DNA of 64,000 bases, taken from assembly GCF_001262015.1 (NCBI RefSeq), contig NZ_CP012075.1, positions 744,001 to 808,000 on the forward strand. The letters run 5' to 3'. Position 1 is the first letter of the stretch; the number at the start of each line of letters is the position of its first letter. The notes below the pieces were generated by a model. It made no database searches and was not told the origin of the DNA. It was given only the letters and a program-made list of their open reading frames with translations. Both the position numbers and the translations under genes were made by a program. Of the stretch, positions 9,859-17,931 are shown piece after piece. This DNA comes from Prevotella fusca JCM 17724. GTDB taxonomy: Bacteria; Bacteroidota; Bacteroidia; Bacteroidales; Bacteroidaceae.

Positions 9859-9946
9859 TTCTCTCTTAGTATCATGGGTGTGATACTCCAGTATCATCCT
9901 GATGAAACTTCAGTTTCAAACTGGTGAAACTCCGCCTTATGCACTG
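9859..9946. repeat. Four-unit train of palindromic words at a 22-base step
   Basis: Units start at about 9859 (degenerate), 9881, 9903 and 9925. The second and third contain perfect palindromic 16-mers, TGATACTCCAGTATCA at 9881-9896 and TGAAACTTCAGTTTCA at 9903-9918; the fourth keeps only TGAAACT. The train lies between GH20 and the second GH92, so the transcript between these two genes could form tandem small hairpins. Confidence 0.85.
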
Positions 9947-9990
9947 AGAAAGGGAGAGAAAACAACAATAAAAATAAAACAACTTAGTAT

Positions 9991-12141
9991 ATGAAAAAAA
10001 GGTTCTTAACTTTAATGGCGTTTGCTGTGACCAGTCTTTTTGCCTTTGCGCAGGACTATACGCAGTATGTAGACCCATTTATTGGAACGGGCGGACACGG
10101 ACATGTATTCCTTGGTGCTAATGTTCCATTCGGTAATATTCAGGCTGGTCCTACACAGAAGAAGCAGGGTTGGGACTGGTGTTCAGGTTATCATTACAGC
10201 GACTCAACGGTCATCGGTTTCGGACAGATGCACCTTAGCGGTACGGGTATTGGTGACTTGGGGGACGTTTCGCTCCTTCCTGTTACCAATTCAGCACAGC
10301 GTGAGGTGAAATTCTCGCATCGTGCTGAGCATGTTCGTCCTGGCTATTATTCAGTGATGTTGGCTTCTGGGGTTCGTGTAGAGCTTACCGCAACCCAGCG
10401 TGTAGCTTTCCATCGTTACTCTTTCCCTGCTGATGCAGCGAAGGGTTACGTTGTTCTGAACCTCTCTCAGGGTATCGGATGGGACAAGATGACTTCTTGC
10501 AACTTCAAGCAGGAGTCTGCTAAGACCGTTAGCGGTTACCGTATGTCAGAAGGATGGGCTAAGGATCAGCGCGTTTACTTTGTTGCTGAGTTCTCACAGC
10601 CTGTGAAGTTGGAATCAAATGAGCGTGATACAATTGGTGTCTTTGCTGTTGACAATGTTGAGCAGCCAGTTCTCGTGAAGGTAGGTATCTCTGCTGTGAG
10701 TGTTGAGAATGCTCGATTGAATATGCAGAAGGAGCTTTCAGGCTGGGATTTCCGCAATACCGTTGCTTTGGCGAAGGATGAGTGGAACCGGGAATTGAGT
10801 AAGATTGCTATCAAGACAGAGGATGAGCGTGCAAGAAAGATATTCTATACAGCAATGTATCATTCAATGATTGCACCATCAGTGTTTGGTGATGTAAACG
10901 GTGAATACCGTGGTGCAGATGGCAAGACCTATAAGGGTGACTTCACTGACTATACTACCTTTTCACTTTGGGATACCTATCGTGCAGCACATCCTTTGAT
11001 GACAATCATCCATCCAGAGAAGCAGAGAGACATCACACAGACTATGCTTAACATCTTCAAGCAGCAGGGTAAGTTGCCAGTATGGCATCTTATGGGTAAT
11101 GAGACTGACTGTATGATTGGTAATCCAGGCATTCCTGTGCTTGTTGACATTGCACTGAAAGGCTATGATGTAGATAAGAATGCTGTCTTTGAGGCTGCTA
11201 AGGCTTCTGCTATGCTTGATGAGCGTGGCATGGGATTGTTGAAGAAATATGGTTATATTCCTTGTAATCTCGACCCAGAGCATGAGACAGTTGCAAAGGG
11301 ATTGGAGTATGCCTTGGCTGATGCTTGTATAGCAAAACTTGCAAAGCAATTGGGCAAGACCGCTGATTATAAGTACTTCACCAAGCGTAGCCAGTCATAT
11401 CGTGACTTCTATTTTGATAAGAAGACGAAGTTTATGCGTGGTGTAACATCTGATCGTAAGTTCCGTGAACCATTCAATCCATTCAGCACTGTACACCGTC
11501 AGGACGATTATGCAGAGGGTAATGCATGGCAGTATGTATGGTTGGTACCACACGATGTGCATGGTCTTGTATCTGCTTTCGGTGGTGAAAAGCCATTTAT
11601 TTCAAAGCTCGATTCCCTCTTCATCGTTAGTGGTGATATGGGAGCAGAGGCTTCACCAGACATTACTGGTCTGATTGGTCAGTACGCACACGGTAATGAG
11701 CCAAGTCATCATATCCTTTATATGTACAACTATGTGGGTCAGCCTTGGAAGGGAGCGGACAAGATTCGCTATGTACTCAAGAACTTGTATCACGACGACT
11801 TCGATGGTTTGAGTGGTAACGAGGATGTAGGTCAGATGTCTGCATGGTACATTCTTTCCGCTCTTGGTATCTATCAGGTAGAGCCAGCAGGTGGCAAGTA
11901 CATCTTCGGTACACCGCTCTTCGATGAGGCTTCGGTGAACGTTGGTGATGGTAAGACCTTCCGTGTTGTGGCACATAACAACAGCGAAGAGAATATCTAT
12001 ATTCAGAGTGCTAAGTTGAACGGTAAGCCTTATACCCGTTCTTACATTGACTTCAAGGACATCAAACGTGGTGGAACACTTGAGTTTGTGATGGGTAGCA
12101 AGCCTTCTCAGTTCGGTGCTAAGCCTGCTGACAGACCATAA
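9991..12141 (+). CDS. GH92 exo-alpha-mannosidase, secreted (second copy)
   Basis: A 716-residue protein with a signal peptide (MKKRFLTLMAFAVTSLFAFAQ) followed at once by YVDPFIGTGGHGHVFLGANVPFG, the usual GH92 opening. Later motifs are FGQMHLSGTGIGDLGDV, SLWDTYRAAHPL, AEGNAWQYVWLVPHD with the conserved Glu near residue 509, and GNEDVGQMSAWY near residue 609. It is shorter and clearly divergent from the other GH92 here, and its GHGHVFLGANVPFGNIQ signature belongs to a different GH92 subgroup, so the pair is not a recent duplication and may cut different linkages. The kinase and CBM9-like genes follow on the same strand after a 196-base gap containing an 8-base hairpin (12189-12219). Confidence 0.95.
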   Translation: MKKRFLTLMAFAVTSLFAFAQDYTQYVDPFIGTGGHGHVFLGANVPFGNIQAGPTQKKQGWDWCSGYHYSDSTVIGFGQMHLSGTGIGDLGDVSLLPVTNSAQREVKFSHRAEHVRPGYYSVMLASGVRVELTATQRVAFHRYSFPADAAKGYVVLNLSQGIGWDKMTSCNFKQESAKTVSGYRMSEGWAKDQRVYFVAEFSQPVKLESNERDTIGVFAVDNVEQPVLVKVGISAVSVENARLNMQKELSGWDFRNTVALAKDEWNRELSKIAIKTEDERARKIFYTAMYHSMIAPSVFGDVNGEYRGADGKTYKGDFTDYTTFSLWDTYRAAHPLMTIIHPEKQRDITQTMLNIFKQQGKLPVWHLMGNETDCMIGNPGIPVLVDIALKGYDVDKNAVFEAAKASAMLDERGMGLLKKYGYIPCNLDPEHETVAKGLEYALADACIAKLAKQLGKTADYKYFTKRSQSYRDFYFDKKTKFMRGVTSDRKFREPFNPFSTVHRQDDYAEGNAWQYVWLVPHDVHGLVSAFGGEKPFISKLDSLFIVSGDMGAEASPDITGLIGQYAHGNEPSHHILYMYNYVGQPWKGADKIRYVLKNLYHDDFDGLSGNEDVGQMSAWYILSALGIYQVEPAGGKYIFGTPLFDEASVNVGDGKTFRVVAHNNSEENIYIQSAKLNGKPYTRSYIDFKDIKRGGTLEFVMGSKPSQFGAKPADRP

Positions 12142-12337
12142 GAAAAGGAGATTTGATGTAAGGAGTTAAAGGAGTTAAGACAAATGTGTCGTAGATTTAT
12201 ATTGTTTATGGATCTACGATGATAGTAAAACAATCTTGTTATGACTAATATAGCATTTGTATTAACTCCTCTTTCACTTCTTTAATTCTCTAAACTCCTC
12301 TCTTTTAAGAATAAATCTTTAATACTAATAAATAACT

Positions 12338-13429
12338 ATGCCTAATTTCAATGATGTTGTTTCTCAGTTCCGTATTGAGGGAACTGTTGAGAGTGTAAAT
12401 CCTATTGGGAACGGACTTATCAATGAAACACTGCGTGTATCAACTGTAGATGCCAACACCCCTGATTATATTCTGCAGCGTATAAATAACGCCATATTCA
12501 CCGATGTGGATTTGTTGCAGCACAATATCGAGGCTGTAACGGCTCATATCCGCCATAAGCTGGAAGCACAGGGAGAAAAGGATATTGACCGTAAGTGTCT
12601 GCGTTTTGTTCAGGCTACAGACGGTAAGACCTATTACAAGGATGCTGATGACCGCTACTGGCGTATGAGTGTGTTCATTCCAAACGCTATTACGAAAGAG
12701 GAAATAAACCCAGAGAGCGCATTCTGCTGTGGTGAAACCTTCGGTAACTTCCAGAATATGTTGGTTGACTTGAAGGAACCATTGGGAGAAACCATCCCTG
12801 ACTTCCATAACATGGAACTTCGTCTGCGCCAGTTGCGTGAGGCTGTTAGTGCTGACAAGGCTGGCAGAGTGGCTTCTGTGAAGGATATCCTTGCTGAGTT
12901 AGAGCGTGATGCTGACGAGATGTGTCTCGCTGAGTGTCTCTATCGTGAGGGAACACTACCTAAGCGCATCTGTCACTGCGACACAAAGGTGAACAACATG
13001 ATGTTTGATGCAGATGGTAAGGTGCTCTGTGTTATCGACCTCGATACCGTAATGCCAAGTTTTATCTTCTCTGATTATGGCGACTTCTTGCGCACTGGTG
13101 CTAATCACGTGGCTGAGGATAGCGACAATTACGATGCCGTTGGGCTGAAGGAGGATATATTCTGTTCGTTCACAGAGGGTTATCTCAGCACTGCAGGCAA
13201 CTTCCTTACACCTGTAGAAACCACTCATCTGCCATACGCTGTGGCACTCTTCCCATATATGCAGTGCGTTCGTTTCCTTGCTGATTACATCAATGGGGAC
13301 ATCTATTACAAGACAAAGTACGCTGAGCACAACCTCGTTCGCTCACGCAATCAGCTCTTGCTCTATCGTGACGTACGTCGTCATGACCAGATGATGGCTG
13401 ATTTTGTGAAGAAAACATTGAAGCAATGA
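12338..13429 (+). CDS. N-acetylhexosamine 1-kinase-like phosphotransferase
   Basis: A 363-residue cytoplasmic protein of the aminoglycoside-phosphotransferase kinase fold. The catalytic loop is HCDTKVNNMMFD near residue 213 (catalytic Asp 215, metal-binding Asn 218), and the metal-binding segment is CVIDLDTVMPSFIFSDYGD near residue 231. Those two segments closely resemble NahK of bifidobacteria (HNDTKxNN and IDLDTVMPG), which phosphorylates GlcNAc or GalNAc at C1. Next to a GH130 likely to release GlcNAc, a salvage role for GlcNAc is the natural reading: phosphorolysis gives mannose 1-phosphate and GlcNAc, and this kinase would trap the latter. Substrate choice is inference; kinase fold is firm. 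It overlaps the next gene by 4 bases. Confidence 0.8.
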   Translation: MPNFNDVVSQFRIEGTVESVNPIGNGLINETLRVSTVDANTPDYILQRINNAIFTDVDLLQHNIEAVTAHIRHKLEAQGEKDIDRKCLRFVQATDGKTYYKDADDRYWRMSVFIPNAITKEEINPESAFCCGETFGNFQNMLVDLKEPLGETIPDFHNMELRLRQLREAVSADKAGRVASVKDILAELERDADEMCLAECLYREGTLPKRICHCDTKVNNMMFDADGKVLCVIDLDTVMPSFIFSDYGDFLRTGANHVAEDSDNYDAVGLKEDIFCSFTEGYLSTAGNFLTPVETTHLPYAVALFPYMQCVRFLADYINGDIYYKTKYAEHNLVRSRNQLLLYRDVRRHDQMMADFVKKTLKQ

Positions 13430-14079
13430 AACAACTCGAAGTAAAACTTTTGGAGTGTCAACAGGTTAAGGCTGTTGACATTCCAGCCCTTTTCAAGGAT
13501 AATGGCGTATCTTACAATAAGATAGATACCGTAGACTGGGCAGCAGAATATCCTTATTGTCCAAGTGTAGAGTTTGCCATTGCCCATAAAGGTGATGCCA
13601 TTCTGCTGCATTATCGGGTAGAGGAAGACTGCGTGCGTGCTGAGGCAGGCACCGACTTAGGACCAGTTTGGCAGGATTCCTGCTGTGAGTTCTTCTGCAG
13701 CCCTGATGAAGAAGGAGGTTATTACAACCTTGAAAGCAACTGTATCGGTACAGTATTGCTTTGCAATGGTAAGGGACGTGAGAATCGTACTCACGCACCA
13801 GCAGCTGCCTTAGAGCAGATTGACCGCTGGGCATCTTTGGGTCGTGAACCTTTCGAGATGAGAAAGGGACGACAGACATGGGAGCTTGCGCTTGTTGTTC
13901 CTGTTAGTTCTTACTTCCGTCATACATTAGAGAATCTCTCAGGAAAGACCATCAGAGCCAATTTCTATAAGTGTGGTGACAAGACATCTCAACCTCATTT
14001 CCTCTCATGGAATCCAATCGCCTTGCCTTCTCCAGACTTCCATTGCCCTGCTTTCTTCGGTGAATTGAAGTTTCTGTAA
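13426..14079 (+). CDS. CBM9-like protein without signal peptide
   Basis: A 217-residue protein whose ATG overlaps the kinase stop (ATGA), so the two are translationally coupled. The sequence has the beta-sandwich pattern of family 9 carbohydrate-binding modules: AILLHYRVEEDCVRAEAG, PVWQDSCCEFFCSP, YYNLESNCIGTVLL, WELALVVP, IRANFYKCGDKTSQPHFLSW. CBM9-type domains usually occur in secreted xylanases and related proteins, yet I see no signal peptide or lipobox, so this one is probably cytoplasmic. Stand-alone CBM9-like proteins are known in Bacteroidota, but their role is unclear. Coupling to the kinase suggests it handles an imported sugar or phosphorylated product. Confidence 0.7.
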   Translation: MKQLEVKLLECQQVKAVDIPALFKDNGVSYNKIDTVDWAAEYPYCPSVEFAIAHKGDAILLHYRVEEDCVRAEAGTDLGPVWQDSCCEFFCSPDEEGGYYNLESNCIGTVLLCNGKGRENRTHAPAAALEQIDRWASLGREPFEMRKGRQTWELALVVPVSSYFRHTLENLSGKTIRANFYKCGDKTSQPHFLSWNPIALPSPDFHCPAFFGELKFL

Positions 14080-14092
14080 TTAAGATAAACAG

Positions 14093-14150
14093 AAAATGTG
14101 TACTATAATATAGGAATGCAAGTGTATTCCTATATTATAGTACACATTTT
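14093..14150. terminator. Strong hairpin terminator ending the glycan cluster
   Basis: Two 25-base arms (14093-14117 and 14126-14150) are perfectly complementary around an 8-base loop. The right arm runs into a T tract and the left begins with AAAA, so it could work on either strand. It lies 14 bases after the CBM9-like stop codon. Confidence 0.88.
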
Positions 14151-14249
14151 TTATTGCTACCAGACAAACGCTTTCTTTATAAGTTTTTACTTGTATCTTA
14201 CGATGATTTATAAGAATAATAACGAACGGCTTTACCTCCTTCTACCAAT

Positions 14250-14310
14250 GTGTTGATGCCTAACACATGTGGTGCGGATGGTAAACACAAATGGTGCTGA
14301 GGGCTAACAC
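14250..14310 (+). repeat. Triplet of 17-base quasi-palindromes at a 22-base step
   Basis: Units at 14250, 14272 and 14294 (GTGTTGATGCCTAACAC, GTGCGGATGGTAAACAC, GTGCTGAGGGCTAACAC) with 5-base spacers, the same family as the train at 7538. They occupy the gap between the terminator at 14093-14150 and ogt; no gene is visible in this 343-base gap. Confidence 0.9.
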
Positions 14311-14422
14311 CAATCTATAAATTGCGGATGAAGGGAGCAAGTGGGGCTAATGTGACCTGTTCGGACTTATGGTTTGCAAGACAGCAATAAGTTTTAATGT
14401 CTTGTATAACAAATAAGGGGAA

Positions 14423-14905
14423 CTACTCATTCCCCTTTTCTTTTTCCAACAACCATGCTTTTCGGGCTATTCCACCAGCATATCCGCCCATTTTTCCATT
14501 GCTTGCCACAATCCTATGGCAGGGAATGATAATCATTAGTGGATTATGATGATTGGCATTACCTACAGCGCGGGCTGCCTTATGACGACCAATCTGACGT
14601 GCTAAATCAGCGTAGGAGAGTATTTCTCCGTAAGGGATTTGCTGCAAACCCTTCCATACAATTTGCTGAAAGGGAGTGCCGTTTAAGCGTATGGGCAGGT
14701 CGAAAACCTTTCGCTTTCCAGCGAAATACTCGGTCAGCTGACGGCAAGCCACAGTCAACAATGCGTTTTGCTGTTCTTTGTCTTCCTCCCATGTGGCAAT
14801 GATTCGTTCATCGACGGAATCTTCCCATTGACAATAAACGACAGCATCTCCTTCCTCGGCAATCAACAGGTTACCAAGGGGTGATGGGTAACGACAGAAG
14901 CGCAT
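14423..14905 (-). CDS. ogt: Methylated-DNA-protein-cysteine methyltransferase
   Basis: A 160-residue protein with the suicide active site IIIPCHRIV (acceptor Cys near residue 129), the DNA-recognition helix segment YADLARQIGRHKAARAVGNA, and the closing GGYAGGIARKAWLLEKE. It removes alkyl groups from O6-alkylguanine (and O4-alkylthymine) by transfer to its own cysteine. Length is normal for the short Ogt form, with no Ada regulatory domain. Its start lies 3 bases after the stop of the upstream membrane-protein gene, so the two are likely co-transcribed. Confidence 0.95.
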   Translation of the reverse strand: MRFCRYPSPLGNLLIAEEGDAVVYCQWEDSVDERIIATWEEDKEQQNALLTVACRQLTEYFAGKRKVFDLPIRLNGTPFQQIVWKGLQQIPYGEILSYADLARQIGRHKAARAVGNANHHNPLMIIIPCHRIVASNGKMGGYAGGIARKAWLLEKEKGNE

Positions 14906-14908
14906 AGG

Positions 14909-15571
14909 TTATTCCTCCACAATCTCAGCATCCTCAATGTCGTCTGTAACCAACTTGTTGCCAGTTACAATCTTCGCTTCTTCAGCTTTCTCGAAAGCTC
15001 TGCGGACAAGATACATACGGATAATCAAGGCGAATTCCAAGACTCCATAGTACATGAATGCCCATCCAATCACCAACAGCGGAAGTGCTGCTGCCTCCAT
15101 TGGTTTGCTAATCAGCAGAATGGCTACTACCAAGATGACTGTAGGGAAGAGCCATAGATAGAAAGGAACGCGAGCGTACTGGCGTGAACGAGCGAGGTTC
15201 ATAAACTGGTTGATAGCACCGAGGATTAGCAGTGCAGCAAGGATATAAACCACTCCAGTCATGAACGTGTTAGGTATGACGGCAAGGATGATACCTAAGA
15301 TGATACTGCCAACACCTGCGATAGGGAAAGAAGGCGACTTGAGGCTTTCCTCTGTTTGCTCGCTTTCTTGCTGTTCTGCTTTTGCAGCTTTCTTAGCCAC
15401 TTTCTCCTTTTCAAAATAGTAAGCGATGCAAGAAATGAGTCCTGAGAGCAGGAAGAGTACACCCACAGTGATGGTCATCCACGTCATGGTTTCCTCACGA
15501 TACTTAACGAGAAGGAAACCTGTCACGAACACGATAATAGCCCTTATGGCTGAGATTTGAAGTATTTTCAT
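14909..15571 (-). CDS. DUF308/HdeD-like membrane protein
   Basis: A 220-residue protein with about six hydrophobic helices in paired repeats (IIVFVTGFLLV, ITVGVLFLLSGLISCIAYY, GSIILGIILAVIPNTF, VYILAALLILGAINQFM, LFPTVILVVAILLI, LPLLVIGWAFMYYGVLEFA), a charged stretch between helices two and three (KVAKKAAKAEQQESEQTEES), and an acidic tail. This repeat form matches the HdeD/DUF308 family; in enterobacteria HdeD is linked to acid stress. Function here is unknown. A -7-like box on this strand (15577-15584) is so close to the first ATG that either the mRNA is leaderless or translation begins at a later Met (for example residue 29). Confidence 0.72.
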   Translation of the reverse strand: MKILQISAIRAIIVFVTGFLLVKYREETMTWMTITVGVLFLLSGLISCIAYYFEKEKVAKKAAKAEQQESEQTEESLKSPSFPIAGVGSIILGIILAVIPNTFMTGVVYILAALLILGAINQFMNLARSRQYARVPFYLWLFPTVILVVAILLISKPMEAAALPLLVIGWAFMYYGVLEFALIIRMYLVRRAFEKAEEAKIVTGNKLVTDDIEDAEIVEE

Positions 15572-15576
15572 AAGTG

Positions 15577-15584
15577 CAAAAATA
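15577..15584 (-). promoter_or_regulatory. Putative -7 box, minus strand
   Basis: TATTTTTG on the minus strand fits TAnnTTTG and would drive the DUF308-like gene and ogt. It is only 5 bases before the annotated ATG. Confidence 0.4.
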
Positions 15585-15627
15585 CAAAATAATCTCTATT
15601 CCAATGTGATAGTCCTTGACTTTTTAC

Positions 15628-15635
15628 TATTTTTG
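15628..15635 (+). promoter_or_regulatory. Putative -7 box of phosphatase gene
   Basis: TATTTTTG fits TAnnTTTG and lies 20 bases before the ATG at 15656. A matching -33 element was not found. Confidence 0.4.
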
Positions 15636-15655
15636 CATTAAGAAACGATGAAGTT

Positions 15656-16174
15656 ATGACATTATTATATCTTGTAAGGCATGGTGAAACAGTGGATAAT
15701 GCACATCACATCATGCAGGGACAAACACCCGGACAGCTCAACGAGAACGGTATCAGACAGGCTGAAGAAGTTGCTGACAAGCTGAAAGATGAAGCGATTG
15801 ACGCTTTTGTTTCAAGCGATTTGAGGCGCAGCATTCATACCTGTGAACTGATTGCCCGACCGCATGGAATGCCCGTTACGACAACTCCTTTGCTGCGTGA
15901 ACGCGACTGGGGGTCGTTTACAGGGAAGTATATCCCGGAACTGGCAAATCTCAATGACCCCTCTTTATGGCCGGATGACATAGAGAGCCTGGATGCTTTG
16001 AAGCGTCGTGCCAAGGATTTTATGGTATGGCTGAAAGAACAATATCCCGGTCAGAAGGTGCTTGCCGTCGGCCATGGCATCATCAACAAGGCTATCCAGA
16101 GTGTTTACTACAATAAGCCAATGAACGAAATCAAGCCAATGAGCAATGCCGAGATTAGGATGATTGAGCTATAA
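15656..16174 (+). CDS. Histidine phosphatase (phosphoglycerate mutase-like)
   Basis: A 172-residue cytoplasmic protein opening with LVRHGET, where His 9 is the residue phosphorylated during catalysis. The second conserved segment is VLAVGHGIINK, with the second catalytic His; ERDWGSFTGK supplies the acid, and SSDLRRSIHTCELI the conserved Arg. Members of this family range from phosphoglycerate mutases to broad sugar-phosphate and alpha-ribazole phosphatases; the short length (about 170 residues) suggests a small-molecule phosphatase rather than a glycolytic mutase. The substrate cannot be read from sequence. It is divergently arranged with the DUF308-like gene and stands alone. Confidence 0.85.
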   Translation: MTLLYLVRHGETVDNAHHIMQGQTPGQLNENGIRQAEEVADKLKDEAIDAFVSSDLRRSIHTCELIARPHGMPVTTTPLLRERDWGSFTGKYIPELANLNDPSLWPDDIESLDALKRRAKDFMVWLKEQYPGQKVLAVGHGIINKAIQSVYYNKPMNEIKPMSNAEIRMIEL

Positions 16175-16213
16175 GGCTTATTAGCCCTATTAGGCTAATA
16201 AGGCTAATAAGCC
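16175..16213. repeat. 12-base inverted repeat after the phosphatase gene
   Basis: GGCTTATTAGCC (16175-16186) and GGCTAATAAGCC (16202-16213) are exact reverse complements with a 15-base loop holding part of a third copy. It begins on the base after the stop codon region, suggesting a transcription end signal, but no T tract follows. The remaining 240 bases to the next gene show nothing else. Confidence 0.7.
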
Positions 16214-16451
16214 CAAAACCAAAAGCGAAAAGGAGCTTCACATCACGTGAAACCCCTTCCCTTCATTTAAATAACTCTCTTTTTGTTACATCTCTAATTT
16301 GGTCTGAATGCAGCTTTTACTCATAGGTTTGCCTGCTGCGTTACAATCTTAACACCTTAACTGCTTAACTTTTTCTTCTATTGAAATTTAGTGCTTAGTA
16401 TTTAAACCTGCTTGAATAATTATATTTTTTCTTTAATATTCCATGTTTCTT

Positions 16452-17336
16452 TTATCGGTGTCCGCCGAAGGAACTATTTCCGTTCGACACATTTCCGCCA
16501 CCTGAACGGCTGCCACCGAATGTCGATCCGCCACCAAAGCTCTGGTTAGGTGCGCTGAACGAGCGGCTTGGCTCGCCAAAGGAGCTACTTGGCTCATAAC
16601 TTCTTGTTGCATTGCCGAAGTTCCTGCTGCCCCCGAAGTTGCTGTCGTAGTTAGGACGGGTAACCGTTGTACGGGTTGAACTCTTGCGAGGCGCATAGTA
16701 CTGGTTGCTGCGTGGTCCGTCAAAGTTACCGCGCTGCTGGTTGCCGAAACTACGCGAATAGTCGTTCTGATAGCTGTTGCCATGGCGATAGTAGTTGTAG
16801 CCACCTCTGTTGAAATCGCCACGTAAGTAGCCGTCTCTCATACCGTAGCGGTGCCTGTCAGTCCTGCCATAGAAAATATCCCTGCCATTATACCAGCTCC
16901 TGCCTCCGTTCCTGCGCCAGCTGTGTGCACCGTTGTATACACTGTAGAAGCCCGGGCGTCCGAAGTAATAATAGTCGCGGCGAGGATAGCGGGCATAAAT
17001 ACCGAATCGCCAGTAGCCAGCATCCCATCTCAGCGGACGGTAGAAGTAAGCTGCCTCAACGTATGCACGGTATTGCCAGTCGAAGAGGATATAGCTCAAG
17101 TCCAAGTTACGATGTGACCAGTAAGTTCCATAGAGGTCGTCCACCGTGTTGACACTCATGAGGTAGTCGAGGTTAATCTCGTAGGCAGCCTCATACTGTT
17201 CCTCTGTCAGATTCAGCTCGTAAGCCATCTTGTCGGTCAGAAAGAGTGCCTGTGCTCGAGCCTGCTCATAACTCATTGCGCTTGTTGATGCGCTTAGAAT
17301 GAGCGATGCGATGAGGGTTAGTACTATCTTTCTCAT
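16452..17336 (-). CDS. Secreted Gly/Tyr/Arg/Asn-rich low-complexity protein
   Basis: A 294-residue protein I cannot assign. Residues 1-20 form a signal peptide (MRKIVLTLIASLILSASTSA). Residues about 28-60 form an amphipathic helix pair with LTEEQYEAAYEINLDYL, similar in style to LTxxQ periplasmic sensors. From about residue 90 the protein changes to aromatic and Arg-rich sequence (RYPRRDYYYFGRPGFYSVYNG), then to Arg-Gly-Asn-Tyr repeats, and ends in FGG/Ser/Asn-rich sequence (SFGGGSTFGGSRSGGGNV). A secreted, disordered, aromatic-Arg protein could aggregate, bind nucleic acid or bind polysaccharide; none of these is shown. Upstream lies a 22-base-step array of direct repeats. Confidence 0.75.
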   Translation of the reverse strand: MRKIVLTLIASLILSASTSAMSYEQARAQALFLTDKMAYELNLTEEQYEAAYEINLDYLMSVNTVDDLYGTYWSHRNLDLSYILFDWQYRAYVEAAYFYRPLRWDAGYWRFGIYARYPRRDYYYFGRPGFYSVYNGAHSWRRNGGRSWYNGRDIFYGRTDRHRYGMRDGYLRGDFNRGGYNYYRHGNSYQNDYSRSFGNQQRGNFDGPRSNQYYAPRKSSTRTTVTRPNYDSNFGGSRNFGNATRSYEPSSSFGEPSRSFSAPNQSFGGGSTFGGSRSGGGNVSNGNSSFGGHR

Positions 17337-17444
17337 AATCGTTACCTTTAATTATGTTCTTATTCAAGTCGCAGGATATGCTTTGGGAAGCATTATCCTT
17401 GCTTTCATGTTGCAAAGGAACAAAGAAAAAAAGAGTTGGTGAAA

Positions 17445-17497
17445 GGATTTTCCCTATATAGGGGGAGGATTTTCCCTAAAGGTGTGGAACGTTTCCC
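17445..17497 (-). promoter_or_regulatory. Direct-repeat operator array, 22-base step
   Basis: GGATTTTCCCTA occurs exactly at 17445-17456 and 17467-17478, and a weaker third copy (GGAACGTTTCCC) at 17486-17497. The array lies 109-161 bases upstream of the low-complexity protein gene (start 17336), just upstream of a possible minus-strand -7 site at 17413-17420. Direct repeats two helical turns apart are typical of LytTR-type response-regulator sites; which protein binds is unknown. Confidence 0.6.
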
Positions 17498-17880
17498 GTA
17501 TATGTGAATAAAGATGTAGCTGACGGACGACTTAAATCGGTTTAAGTCAGAGATTTATACAGAATGATGTATTAATATGAATTTCTTTTCATGAAAATAA
17601 GAAATTATTTTCGTGAAGAAAAATATTTCTTTTCATGTAAATAATTCGACAGGATGTAGTTTCTGTTGCAGACAAATGTGTATATACGGATGAATCAAGT
17701 TGAGACTTATGGAATAATGGACATCATACCATATCTGTTTAGTGGATGAAGCAAGCGACTCAGTCTACCTGTTAATCCTGTTTCTTGAACTATGCCTGTA
17801 GTATGGAATGATTACCTGCGGTTCAATTGCGTCTTTAGCTTTGTTTTCTTATAATGTGTAAGCAGTTGCATGGACATAAG

Positions 17881-17911
17881 TTTGTTGATAAACTTTTTTT
17901 TATTATCTTTG
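17881..17911 (+). promoter_or_regulatory. Promoter of the Wzi-like gene
   Basis: TTTG at 17881-17884, 19 bases, then TATCTTTG at 17904-17911: a full Bacteroidota sigma-ABfr promoter. It fixes the likely start codon as 17932 or 17935, because a longer reading frame that opens at 17854 would begin upstream of the promoter. Confidence 0.8.
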
Positions 17912-17931
17912 TAGCTGATATTAACTTTACG

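Larger units (their letters stand above)
17337..17931. other. Long regulatory gap between divergent genes
   Basis: Besides the direct-repeat array and the Wzi promoter listed separately, this gap holds a perfect 8-base hairpin (GACTTAAA/TTTAAGTC, 17529-17548) and a repeated word ATTTCTTTTCATG at 17581 and 17625 with a partial inverted copy between. No gene is evident. Confidence 0.6.

Noticed and set aside
17854..17931. Longer start of the Wzi-like protein
   Set aside because: It overlaps the promoter and would bury the signal peptide.
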